From NCBI GenBank assembly GCA_937943575.1, contig CALEAV010000057.1, positions 1 through 39,754 on the forward strand: a stretch of DNA of 39,754 bases. The letters are read 5' to 3'. Position 1 is the first letter of the stretch. Each line of letters starts with the position of its first letter. Position numbers and translations under genes: made by a program. The stretch is from an uncultured bacterium. GTDB taxonomy: Bacteria; Desulfobacterota; Desulfobaccia; Desulfobaccales; 0-14-0-80-60-11. Under the pieces are notes generated by a model, which saw only the letters and a list, made by a program, of their open reading frames with translations, was not told the origin of the DNA and made no database searches. This document shows, piece after piece, positions 15,766 to 23,851 of the stretch.

Positions 15766-15794
15766 TTGCCAAGTCCGCCAGGCGGCGCTATGAT
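15766..15794 (+). promoter_or_regulatory. Sigma-70 promoter of the TPR gene
   Basis: TTGCCA (15766-15771), a 17-base spacer and TATGAT (15789-15794) lie about 45 bp before the leader ORF at 15843. Confidence 0.6.
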
Positions 15795-15842
15795 GTTACC
15801 CGAAGGGCACGCAGGTTTCTCCCGCATCGGAGGAAAACGGAC

Positions 15843-15872
15843 ATGCCTCCTCGGACTCGGAGGCAGAGGTGA
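15843..15872 (+). CDS. Nine-codon leader peptide before the TPR gene
   Basis: GGAGGAAA (15829-15836) stands at ideal distance before an ATG that reads MPPRTRRQR and stops at TGA 15870-15872. The stop overlaps a GTG that could start the TPR gene, and ends 5 bases before its ATG at 15878. Its own sequence forms a hairpin GCCTCC/GGAGGC (15845-15850 / 15859-15864) that hides the GGAGG ahead of the TPR gene. Translating the leader would open that hairpin, so a coupling or attenuation role is plausible. The peptide is rich in arginine (four of nine). Too short for family evidence. Confidence 0.4.
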   Translation: MPPRTRRQR

Positions 15873-15877
15873 CCGTC

Positions 15878-16750
15878 ATGAGACCTAATCGGCGGGCCAT
15901 AGTCTTTCTGGCTGCGGTCATGATGTGCTGGTCAGCTCCGGCCCTCCCGGCCAAAGGCGGGCCCACCTTGCGGGAGTTGCAGCAGGCGGTGGCGGCGGAG
16001 CCCAAAAACCCCCAGGCCCGCTATATGTTGGGGCTGAAATACGAAATCGAGGGCCGGCCCCAATTGGCCCTCAAGGAATACGCCGAGGCCCTGAAGCTCA
16101 AGCCCGACTATCCGGAGGTGCTGCTGCGCTCCGGGGAGGTGAAGTTCATGCAAGGGGATGCCGCCGCCGGTATCCGGGAGGTGGAGCGGGCCCTCAGGCT
16201 CAACCCCCGCGCCCCCCAGGCCCGGGAGGCCCTGGCCTTCATGCACGGCCGCCAGGGGCTGACCCACATCGAACAGGGCCGCCCGCAGGAGGCCCTGGCC
16301 TCCCTTGAGACCGCCCTAAAATACAATCCCCGGGACGACGGCCTCCTCAACAACCTGGGGGTGGTCCTGAGCCAGCTGGGCCGCCCGGCCGAAGCCCGGG
16401 AGGCCTTTGAGGCCGCGGCCCGGGCCAATCCCAACAACCCCCAGGCCCAGTTCAACCTGGGGGTGGCCTACCTCCTGGAGGGCAACAAGGAGGGGGCCCT
16501 GCAGCAGTATGCCATCCTGGGCCTCACCCGGCCCCAGGAGGCGGCGGAGCTCTTTGCCCTCATCTCCTTTCCGGACCGCTCCGGCATGGATCCCTCCTAT
16601 GGGAAATTCCGCAGCGTCGCCCCCGGCCGCTATCCGGAGAGCTTCCGCACCCCTCCCACCCCCGATTATCCCTCGCCCCTGCAGAGCGCGCCGGGTCTGG
16701 ACACGGGCGGCCGCCACCCCAGCTCCCTTCCCGGCAGCCGGCTCAGGTGA
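15878..16750 (+). CDS. Secreted tetratricopeptide-repeat protein
   Basis: 290 residues with a signal peptide (RRAIVFLAAVMMCWSAPALPA-KGG) and at least five TPR units between about residues 30 and 215. Examples are PQARYMLGLKYEIEGRPQLA, GLLNNLGVVLSQLGRPAEAR and PQAQFNLGVAYLLEGNKEGA. A Pro/Ser/Gly-rich tail follows from residue 230. TPR repeats bind other proteins, and the signal peptide places it in the periplasm; the partner is unknown. I chose ATG 15878, with AGAGG upstream; GTG 15869 is possible. A small leader ORF ends just before it. Confidence 0.82.
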   Translation: MRPNRRAIVFLAAVMMCWSAPALPAKGGPTLRELQQAVAAEPKNPQARYMLGLKYEIEGRPQLALKEYAEALKLKPDYPEVLLRSGEVKFMQGDAAAGIREVERALRLNPRAPQAREALAFMHGRQGLTHIEQGRPQEALASLETALKYNPRDDGLLNNLGVVLSQLGRPAEAREAFEAAARANPNNPQAQFNLGVAYLLEGNKEGALQQYAILGLTRPQEAAELFALISFPDRSGMDPSYGKFRSVAPGRYPESFRTPPTPDYPSPLQSAPGLDTGGRHPSSLPGSRLR

Positions 16751-16838
16751 GAGGCCCCCACGGCCCGCCTCCCTTTTGGCCCGGCGTGCCGGCTTCCCGG
16801 AGACCCCGGGTCCCTTTTTGTCTGTGGGACAAATATCT

Positions 16839-16844
16839 TATAAT
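16839..16844 (+). promoter_or_regulatory. Candidate -10 box before the sensor kinase
   Basis: A consensus TATAAT lies in an A/T-rich patch. A possible -35 TTGTCT (16818-16823) has only a 15-base spacer. It would start a leader of about 150 bases for the kinase at 17001. Confidence 0.35.
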
Positions 16845-17000
16845 ATCTTCAGGGGAACGGGGCCCGGCTCCTTGTCCGTATCCCCCAAACCACCCCTTCT
16901 CCGGGCGTGGCGCACACGGGCGGCGGGCTGGTGATCCCTCCGGTTCGCCGGAAGAAAGTATCCGAGGCCGATTCTGAAATCCCCTTTTACTCGTCTCAGC

Positions 17001-18473
17001 ATGTGGCAGCGCCTCAGCCTGCGCACCCGGATTCTGCTGCTTTTGGCCGCCCTGGTGCTCACCACCCTGGCCGGCGGTCTGGTGAGCTTCTGGCACAACG
17101 AGGCCACGGAGCAGGTCTTCACCAGCCTGGCGGATCGTCACCTGGCGGCCTTCCAGGCCGCTGAGGAGCTGGAAAACGCCCTCCTGCGCCAGAAGGGCTA
17201 TCTCACCTACTTTTTCATTGACGGGCAGCCCCGCTGGCTGGAGGAACTGGAGCGGCATCACCAGGCCTTTCTCCGGGCCCTGGACAAGGCTCGGGCCACC
17301 GCCCTGACGTCCCCCATGACCGACGTCATCGCCCAGATCGGGGAGCGGTATCAGGTTTATCACCAGACCCGGGGAGGGGTGATCGACCTCTACCGCCAGG
17401 GGCGGAAGGAGGAGGGCTGGCGGCACCACCAGGAGGCCCGGGGGCACTACGGCGCCATCATGGATCTGTGCGGCCGCCTGAAACTGGCCCACGATTACGC
17501 CATCAGCCGCACCCTCAGCGAAAACCGGCAGCGGGTGCGGCTCATCAACACCCTGACCACCGGGGCCCTCATCACCGTGGTGGGCCTGGGGGCCCTGCTG
17601 CTCTACGTTCTCTTCCGGCAGATTCTGGAGCCGCTGCGCCGGCTGGCCCAGGATGACACCCCCGCCACTCCCGGCGACGAGGTCACCGCTGTCAGCCGGC
17701 GGATGAAGACCCTGAAGGAGGACATCGACCAGGCCCAGAGCCAACTGGAGAAGAGCCAGGAAAGCCTCCTGCAGGCGGAAAAGCTGGCCCTGGTGGGCAA
17801 ACTGGCCGCCGGGGTGGCCCACAGCATCCGCAACCCCCTCACCTCGGTGAAGATGCGCCTCTTTTCCCTGGGACGGCACCTCAACCTCACCCCCACCCAG
17901 AAGGAGGACCTGGAGGTCATCTCCCAGGAGATCCGGCATATCGACACCATTGTGCGCTCCTTCCTCGAATTCTCCCGGCCGCCGAAACTGAAGATGCAGC
18001 CGGTGAGCCTCTCGGAGGTGGTGGACAGCACCCTCACCCTGTTGCGGCAGCGCCTGGACTCCTACGGGGTGGCGGTGGAGGTGCAGCGCTCCGGCCGCCT
18101 CCCCGAAACCCAGGGCGACCCGGAACAGCTCAAGGAGATGCTGGTGAACCTGCTCCTCAATGCCTGCGAGGCCATGCCCCGGGGAGGGCGGATCATGATC
18201 CGCGAAGGCCGGGGGCAGATGGCCGGCCTGGGGCCGGTGGTCCGGCTCACCGTGCAGGACAGCGGCCCGGGCATCCCCGCCTCCATCCGGGACAAGATCT
18301 TCCAGCCCTTCTTCAGCACCAAGGAGGAGGGCACCGGCCTGGGGCTTCCCATCGTGAAGCGCATTGTCACCGAGCACGGCGGCCTCATCCAGGTCGATTC
18401 GGCGGAGGGCCGGGGGGCCGCCTTCACCATCACGCTGCCGCTGAGGGAGGAGGCGGAGGCGGTGTCGGCGTGA
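17001..18473 (+). CDS. Membrane sensor histidine kinase of an NtrB/AtoS-like two-component system
   Basis: 490 residues. A first membrane helix (about 10-30) and a second (about 187-207) enclose a helical periplasmic sensor of about 155 residues, without a PAS or Cache motif I recognise. A short HAMP-like linker follows. The dimerisation domain has GVAHSIRNPL with phospho-acceptor His274, where the residue after His is Ser rather than the usual Glu. The ATPase domain has the N box (LLNACEAM), G1 (DSGPGIP), F box (FQPFFSTK) and G2 (GTGLGLPIVKRI). It autophosphorylates and passes phosphate to the regulator 38 bp downstream. The signal is unknown. Confidence 0.9.
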   Translation: MWQRLSLRTRILLLLAALVLTTLAGGLVSFWHNEATEQVFTSLADRHLAAFQAAEELENALLRQKGYLTYFFIDGQPRWLEELERHHQAFLRALDKARATALTSPMTDVIAQIGERYQVYHQTRGGVIDLYRQGRKEEGWRHHQEARGHYGAIMDLCGRLKLAHDYAISRTLSENRQRVRLINTLTTGALITVVGLGALLLYVLFRQILEPLRRLAQDDTPATPGDEVTAVSRRMKTLKEDIDQAQSQLEKSQESLLQAEKLALVGKLAAGVAHSIRNPLTSVKMRLFSLGRHLNLTPTQKEDLEVISQEIRHIDTIVRSFLEFSRPPKLKMQPVSLSEVVDSTLTLLRQRLDSYGVAVEVQRSGRLPETQGDPEQLKEMLVNLLLNACEAMPRGGRIMIREGRGQMAGLGPVVRLTVQDSGPGIPASIRDKIFQPFFSTKEEGTGLGLPIVKRIVTEHGGLIQVDSAEGRGAAFTITLPLREEAEAVSA

Positions 18474-18511
18474 GGCACGGCAAGGCAGGGGCACCCTGAG
18501 ACGGGAGCGGC

Positions 18512-19990
18512 ATGGGCGTCATTCTGGTGGTGGACGATGATCCGCAGCTGCGGCTGAGCTTTGAGAAGCTGCTCACCGAGGAGGGCCATACCGTCCTCAC
18601 CGCCGCCAGCGGCGAGGCGGCCGTGGCCCTGGTGCAGGAGACCGTCCCGGACCTGGTGATCATGGACGTGCGCATGGCCGGGATGAGCGGCCTGGAGGCC
18701 TTTGCCGCCATCCATGCCCGGGAGCCCCACCTGCCGGTCATCATCATGACCGCCTACGGCACCACCGAGACGGCCATCGAGGCCACCCGCCTGGGGGCCT
18801 TCGACTACGTCCTCAAACCCTTCGAGATCCCGGACATCCTGGCCCTCATCGACCAGGCCCTGGAGGCGGGGCACTGCATGCGCTCCCGGGTGGAGGTGGA
18901 CGTGCCCCCCCAGGCCGCCGCCGGCGAGGCCCTCATCGGCAAGAGCCGCCCCATGCAGGAGGTCTACAAGGCCATCGGCCGGGTGGCCCCCACCGACGCC
19001 ACGGTCCTCATCCGGGGGGAGTCGGGCACCGGCAAGGAGCTGGTGGCCCGGGCCATTTATCAGTACAGCCTCCGGGCCCGCAAGGCCTTTTTGGTGATCA
19101 ATTGCGTCGCCATCCCCGAGACGCTTTTGGAAAGCGAGCTCTTCGGCTATGAGAAGGGGGCCTTCACCGGTGCGGTGCACCGCCGGCTGGGCAAATTCGA
19201 GCAGGCGGACGGCGGCACGGTGTTTCTGGATGAGATCGGCGACATGCCCGTGTCCATCCAGGCCAAGATCCTGCGGCTGCTCCAGGAAAAGAAGCTGGAG
19301 CGCCTGGGCGGCCGGGAGACCATCCCGGTGGACGTGCGGATCCTCGCCGCCACCAACCGGGACCTGGAGGCCGCCCTGGCGGACGGGCGCTTCCGGGAGG
19401 ACCTCTACTTCCGCCTCAACGTGGTGACCATCTGGCTGCCGCCGTTGCGGGACCGGGTGGATGACATCCCTCTTCTGGCCGACTACTTTCTGGCCCGCTT
19501 CTCCCGGGAGATGGGCCTCAACAACCCGGGCCTGGCCCCGGAAGCCATGGCCCTGCTCCAGCGCCACCACTGGCCGGGCAATGTCCGGGAGCTGGCCAAC
19601 GTCCTCCAGAAGGCCCTGATCTTCAGCCGGGGCTACCCCATCCGGGCCCCGGACATTGTCCAGGCCTTGGGGGGCGACGCCGAGGCCCGGGGCGAGGAGC
19701 CCCCCGGGGAGGAGGCCCTGCGGCGCTGGGTGCGCCACCTGCTCCTGTCCAGGGGCGACCGCAGCCCCCACCTCTTTGATGGCGCCCTGGAGGTGGTGGG
19801 CCGCCTCCTGGTGAGCGAAGCCCTGGAGCTCACCGGCGGCAACCGCAGCCAGGCGGCCCGCCTCCTGGGGCTCTCCCGGCCGACGCTTCTGGCCAAGATC
19901 GACCGCTATCAGCTGAAGATCGCCACCACGGTGAAAAGCGCAGGGAAAACACCGGCAGAGGGGCCGGAGGGAGGCAATCCATGGGGGTGA
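18512..19990 (+). CDS. Sigma-54-dependent response regulator, NtrC family
   Basis: 492 residues in three domains. The receiver (about 1-120) has acidic pocket DDD and phospho-acceptor Asp52 in VIMDVRM. The AAA+ domain (about 138-375) has Walker A GESGTGKE, the sigma-54 contact loop GAFTGA at 216-221, Walker B GGTVFLDEIGD and the arginine-finger region FREDLYFRLNV. A Fis-type helix-turn-helix at the C-terminus reads NRSQAARLLGLSRPTLLAKI. When phosphorylated it should open sigma-54 promoters. Cotranscribed with the kinase at 17001. It overlaps the next gene by 10 bases, so the two are translationally coupled. Confidence 0.94.
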   Translation: MGVILVVDDDPQLRLSFEKLLTEEGHTVLTAASGEAAVALVQETVPDLVIMDVRMAGMSGLEAFAAIHAREPHLPVIIMTAYGTTETAIEATRLGAFDYVLKPFEIPDILALIDQALEAGHCMRSRVEVDVPPQAAAGEALIGKSRPMQEVYKAIGRVAPTDATVLIRGESGTGKELVARAIYQYSLRARKAFLVINCVAIPETLLESELFGYEKGAFTGAVHRRLGKFEQADGGTVFLDEIGDMPVSIQAKILRLLQEKKLERLGGRETIPVDVRILAATNRDLEAALADGRFREDLYFRLNVVTIWLPPLRDRVDDIPLLADYFLARFSREMGLNNPGLAPEAMALLQRHHWPGNVRELANVLQKALIFSRGYPIRAPDIVQALGGDAEARGEEPPGEEALRRWVRHLLLSRGDRSPHLFDGALEVVGRLLVSEALELTGGNRSQAARLLGLSRPTLLAKIDRYQLKIATTVKSAGKTPAEGPEGGNPWG

Positions 19991-21111
19991 CGGTGAAGCC
20001 GGTGACCGACGGGGCCGGGCTGGAGGAATTTCTGCGACTTCCCTGGGAGATTTACCGGGACGACCCCTGCTGGGTGCCGCCTCTGGTCCCGGAGCAGCGG
20101 CGCTTCCTGGACCCCCGGCGGGGCCCCTTCTTTGAGATCGGGGAGGCCCGGTATTTCCTGGCCTATCGTGACGGCCGCCCGGTGGGCCGCCTCACCGCCC
20201 AGGTCAACCACGCCTACGAGCACCACCACGACCGGGAGACCGGCTTTTTCGGCTTCTTTGAATGCCACCCCGAGGCAGAGGCGGCCGAAGCCCTCTTCCA
20301 GGCCGCCGGGGAGTGGCTGGCCCGGCGGGGCAAGACCCGGATGGTGGGCCCCCTGAACTTCTCAGTCTATGACGAGATGGGCCTGTTGGTGGAGGGCTTC
20401 GACACCCTGCCGGCCATCCTCCAGACGCACAACCCCCCGTACTACGTGGAGCTGCTCACGGCCTTGGGCTTCACCAAGGTGATGGACTGGCTGGCCCTGC
20501 GCATCACCGAGCGCCAAGTGGATCAGGCCGCCATGGAGCGCACTCTCACCAAAATCCTCCAGGGCCAGCCTCTGGTGCTGCGCACCCTGAAGAGAGGGGA
20601 GATGCGGCGCCGGGCCCAGGAGGTGTATGAGCTCTTCAACGAGGCCTGGGAGCCCAACTGGGGGCATGTGCCCCTGTCCCGGCGCCAGTTCGACCACCTC
20701 TTCCGGGAGCTGGCCCCCCTCATCCGCCCCGAACTGGTGAACCTTATCCTCCACGACGACCGGCTGGTGGCCTTCAGCATCACCATCCCGGACCTCAACC
20801 CCCTGGTGAAGGAGCTCAACGGCCGCCTCACCCCCTGGGGACGTCTGCGCCTGTGGTACGCCGCCCGGTATGCCCCCGTGCGCAAGGTCCGGGCCCTGGT
20901 GTTGGGGGTGCATCAGCCCTACCAGGGCAAGCGCCTGCATTACGCCCTGGTCCTGAACACCTACTTGCACCTTTTGCGGCATACCCCCTGTGAGGCCTGC
21001 GACCTGTCCCTGATCCCGGAGAACCTCACCTCCTACCTCAAGGCCCTGAAAAGCCTGGGGGCCAGGCATTACAAGACCTTCCGCGTCGTGGGCCGGGAAA
21101 TCCGGGGTTGA
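19981..21111 (+). CDS. Conserved protein with GNAT acetyltransferase-like fold
   Basis: 376 residues with no signal peptide or membrane segment. The central part (about residues 45-150) has the look of a GNAT fold. A strand pair is in ARYFLAYRDGRPVGRLTAQV; then come GFFGFFECHPEAEAAEALFQ with an alpha helix, and TRMVGPLNFSVYDEMGLLVE. The clear Q/RxxGxG/A acetyl-CoA loop is not obvious, so activity is uncertain. The ATG at 19981 lies inside the 3' end of the response regulator gene (10-base overlap) with GGAGG upstream. This indicates joint expression with the two-component system. Substrate unknown. Confidence 0.65.
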   Translation: MGVTVKPVTDGAGLEEFLRLPWEIYRDDPCWVPPLVPEQRRFLDPRRGPFFEIGEARYFLAYRDGRPVGRLTAQVNHAYEHHHDRETGFFGFFECHPEAEAAEALFQAAGEWLARRGKTRMVGPLNFSVYDEMGLLVEGFDTLPAILQTHNPPYYVELLTALGFTKVMDWLALRITERQVDQAAMERTLTKILQGQPLVLRTLKRGEMRRRAQEVYELFNEAWEPNWGHVPLSRRQFDHLFRELAPLIRPELVNLILHDDRLVAFSITIPDLNPLVKELNGRLTPWGRLRLWYAARYAPVRKVRALVLGVHQPYQGKRLHYALVLNTYLHLLRHTPCEACDLSLIPENLTSYLKALKSLGARHYKTFRVVGREIRG

Positions 21112-21116
21112 GGCTT

Positions 21117-21245
21117 GGGAGAGGGGGCCAGAGGTCGTGGACCCCTGCCCCCTCTCCCACACCCTCTCCCCCAACCCCGTAAAGGGGGCTGGGAGGGGAG
21201 TTAGAGGGGAGGGCGGGGGAGCCACCGCTTCCCCAGCCCTCCCCT
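21117..21245. repeat. Dispersed intergenic double-hairpin repeat, copy B
   Basis: Nearly the same as 8420-8543. Hairpin 1 pairs 21117-21134 with 21142-21158; hairpin 2 pairs 21206-21221 (GGGGAGGGCGGGGGAG) with 21228-21245. Again in a convergent gap, here between the GNAT-like gene and rimO. Confidence 0.75.
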
Positions 21246-21275
21246 CACACGGATGTCTAGCGGCTGCCTGACCCC

Positions 21276-22715
21276 TCAGTCCACAATCTCCCCCAAAAGG
21301 TCCGGGGCCACCACCCGGGTGAGGCGCACCCGCTGCAGGGTGCCCGGGCGGCCTTGGCCGGCGGTGATGAGCACCCGGCCGTCGATCTCCGGCGCCTGGA
21401 GGCTCAGGCGGCCGCTCAGGAGATACTCGCTCTCCTCGCTCACCCCCTCCACCAGGACCTCCTGCACCGTGCCCACCAGGCGGCTGAGCTCCTCTTTGAC
21501 GATGCGGCTCTGCAGGGCCTTGAGGCGGCGGGCCCGGGCCCGGGCAGTGCGCCGGGGCACCGGGGGTCCCAACCGGGGGGCGGCGGTGCCCTCCTCGGGT
21601 TCATAGACAAACACCCCCAGGTGCAGGAAGCGCACCTCCGCGGCCAGATCCAGGAGGGCGGCGAACTCCTCCTCGGTCTCGCCGGGGAACCCCACCATCA
21701 CCGTGGTGCGCAGCGCCGCCTGGGGCAGGGCCGCCCGGAGATCGGCGAACAGCCGCCGCAGGGCGGCGTTGGTGTAGCGTCGCCCCATGCGCCGCAGCAC
21801 CGCATCGTGGGCGTGCTGGATGGGAAGGTCAAAGTACGGGCAGATCTGGGGATGGGCGGCCATGACCTCCATAAGCCGCCGGGTCACCCGGGAGGGGTGG
21901 CCATAGAGGAGGCGGATCCACGCCAAGCCGGGGAGGCGGGCCAGCTCCGTGAGCAGCTCCGGCAGGCCCGGGCGAAACCCCCACTCCCGGCCGTAGGCGG
22001 TGGTGTCCTGGGCCACCAGGATGAGCTCCCGCACCCCCGAGGCCGCCAGCGCCTCGGCTTCGGCCAGCAGCGTGGCCAGGGGCCGGCTGCGGTAGGGGCC
22101 GCGGATGCGGGGGATGGTGCAAAAGGTGCACCCATGGCTGCAGCCCTCGGCGATCTTGAGATAGGCCAGGTGCGGCGGGGCGGCGGGCAGACGGGGCTGG
22201 GGGGCGGCGTAATCGAAGCGGGGAGCGCTGACGTGCAGCCGCCCGGTGGGCTGCGCCTCAAGGAGCCGGGCTAAGTGCGGGAAGTCGTTCACCCCCACGA
22301 AGAGGTCCACCTCCGGCAGCAGCTCCGGCAGCTCGGCCCCATAGCGCTGGGGCAGGCAGCCCGCCACCACCAGCCGGGTTCCCGGAGCCCGGGCCTTGTG
22401 CCGGGCCAGCTCCAGGATGGTGTCCACCGCCTCCTGGGCGGCGGGGGCGATGAAGGCGCAGGTGTTCACCAACAGCAGGGAGGCGGCCTCGGGCGCCGCC
22501 ACCACCTGCCAGCCCTGCCGGGCCAGCTCCCCCAGCATGATCTCGGTGTCCACCAGGTTCTTGGGGCACCCCAGGGAGACGGTGAAGACAGTCTTGGGTG
22601 GGGAATCAGGGGTCAGACGCGCTCGCCTCGCTCCTTGCAGAAATAGAGTGTCCCCGGGCCGGCCCTCCTCAGGGGGAAGCGAAGGACAGCACCGTGCGGG
22701 CGTCGATGGCGGCAA
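21276..22715 (-). CDS. rimO: Ribosomal protein S12 methylthiotransferase RimO
   Basis: A radical-SAM enzyme that adds a methylthio group to a conserved aspartate of ribosomal protein S12. An N-terminal UPF0004 domain carries three cluster cysteines (SLGCPKN, NTCAF, AGCLP). The radical-SAM core has CSHGCTFC, and a C-terminal TRAM domain follows (VLVEGVSEESEYLLSGR). The family normally begins a few residues before SLGC. Here no ATG or GTG lies near that point. The only standard start is a TTG at 22715, which overlaps the upstream gene by 47 bases; a CTG at 22616 behind AAGGAG is the other option. The N-terminus is therefore uncertain; the identity is not. Confidence 0.92.
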   Translation of the reverse strand: MPPSTPARCCPSLPPEEGRPGDTLFLQGARRARLTPDSPPKTVFTVSLGCPKNLVDTEIMLGELARQGWQVVAAPEAASLLLVNTCAFIAPAAQEAVDTILELARHKARAPGTRLVVAGCLPQRYGAELPELLPEVDLFVGVNDFPHLARLLEAQPTGRLHVSAPRFDYAAPQPRLPAAPPHLAYLKIAEGCSHGCTFCTIPRIRGPYRSRPLATLLAEAEALAASGVRELILVAQDTTAYGREWGFRPGLPELLTELARLPGLAWIRLLYGHPSRVTRRLMEVMAAHPQICPYFDLPIQHAHDAVLRRMGRRYTNAALRRLFADLRAALPQAALRTTVMVGFPGETEEEFAALLDLAAEVRFLHLGVFVYEPEEGTAAPRLGPPVPRRTARARARRLKALQSRIVKEELSRLVGTVQEVLVEGVSEESEYLLSGRLSLQAPEIDGRVLITAGQGRPGTLQRVRLTRVVAPDLLGEIVD

Positions 22716-23613
22716 ACATCACCAGCCACCACGCCCCCTGGGCCAGCCAGAAGAGGCGCCGCCCCCGGGGGTGGGCCCCCAGGCGGGCATGCAGCTCCTC
22801 CATGAAAATGTACAGGATGGCGCATTCCAGCGCAAAGGGCGGAAATCCCAGATACCCAAGGACGGGCATCTCAAAGACCTTGCCGAAGCCCAGGATGGGC
22901 AGGGTGTAGATCCAGCGGGCGCTGGCGGGATGGTTCCACAGCTCCCACCACAGGCCCAGCAGCAGCCCGGCGGTGAGGAGGCAAAGGACCTCCCGGCGCT
23001 CTCCGGCAAGCCAGCGGGCGGTGAAAGAGGGCCGACCCACCAGAGGGAGGAGGGGGTCGCCCAGGAGGATCACCCCCAGCCAGATGAGGGGAAAGGCATG
23101 GGTGGGAAAGACCAGGGGCAGGACAAGGCAGGCCGTTCCCAAAATGAGAAATACGGGCGGCCAGTGCTCAAAGGTGAGGGGCCGCCCCCGCCGGCCGGAG
23201 AAAGCCCCGAAGGCCTGCAGCACCCGGGCGGTGAGCAGGATGGCCGGCACCACGGTGGCAAAGGCCAGGGCATAGCCCGGCCAGCGCAGCCACAGGCGGG
23301 GCTCCAGGCCCACGTAGCGCCAGTTGAGGAGGTGGAGATTGACGAGCTCAAAGAGGAGCCAGAGGGTGACGGAGAAGGCGGCGGCCCGGAGAAATTCCCT
23401 GGGCCGCTGCCACAGCCAGGACTCCTGAGCCTTGAGGAGCAGGAGGCCGTCCAGGAACAGGAGCAGGGGCCACCAGGCCAGATGGTAGAGATAGGCGCGC
23501 ACCGGCGGAGAATCCAGCGCCACTCCGGCCAGGGCTCCCAGCCAGACGAGGAGGGCGGCCAGGATCTGGCCCCGGGCCGCCAGGGGAGGATCATGCACTT
23601 TCATGGCATTCAT
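22669..23613 (-). CDS. Unknown polytopic membrane protein
   Basis: 314 residues with about eight hydrophobic segments (for example ILAALLVWLGALAGVAL, WWPLLLFLDGLLLL, YALAFATVVPAILLTA, VFLILGTACLVLPLVF, LCLLTAGLLLGLWWELW). Conserved-looking polar motifs stand out: FELVNLHLLNWRY, ELWNHPASARWIYTLP and ECAILYIFMEELHARLG. I do not recognise the family. The ATG at 23613 (MNAMKVHD) lacks a strong ribosome site, and 23604 is possible. It runs into rimO with an overlap, so the two share a transcript. Confidence 0.7.
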   Translation of the reverse strand: MNAMKVHDPPLAARGQILAALLVWLGALAGVALDSPPVRAYLYHLAWWPLLLFLDGLLLLKAQESWLWQRPREFLRAAAFSVTLWLLFELVNLHLLNWRYVGLEPRLWLRWPGYALAFATVVPAILLTARVLQAFGAFSGRRGRPLTFEHWPPVFLILGTACLVLPLVFPTHAFPLIWLGVILLGDPLLPLVGRPSFTARWLAGERREVLCLLTAGLLLGLWWELWNHPASARWIYTLPILGFGKVFEMPVLGYLGFPPFALECAILYIFMEELHARLGAHPRGRRLFWLAQGAWWLVMFAAIDARTVLSFASP

Positions 23614-23786
23614 CTTGCAAAATTTATGTAAAACCCTGGGCCTCACGGAGGACGCAGGAGGCCGGCACCGGTCTCGCCGGCCTCGAGGGCTCATGCCAGC
23701 CCCCGGTCGCCGCAGCTATTTTATCAGGAAATTCAACGAGCTTGAGGGCGTCTACCCAAAAAGTGCAGAGGCGGTGCGTTTTTTCC

Positions 23787-23816
23787 TTGATTGTGCCTGA
23801 CCAACTCTGCTATGGA
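23787..23816 (+). promoter_or_regulatory. Candidate promoter of the lytic transglycosylase
   Basis: TTGATT (23787-23792), an 18-base spacer and TATGGA (23811-23816) lie about 35 bp before the chosen start. A moderate match in the divergent gap with the membrane-protein gene. Confidence 0.3.
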
Positions 23817-23851
23817 TGGGGTTACCGCACGCAGCAGGGGAAACCCGTCTC

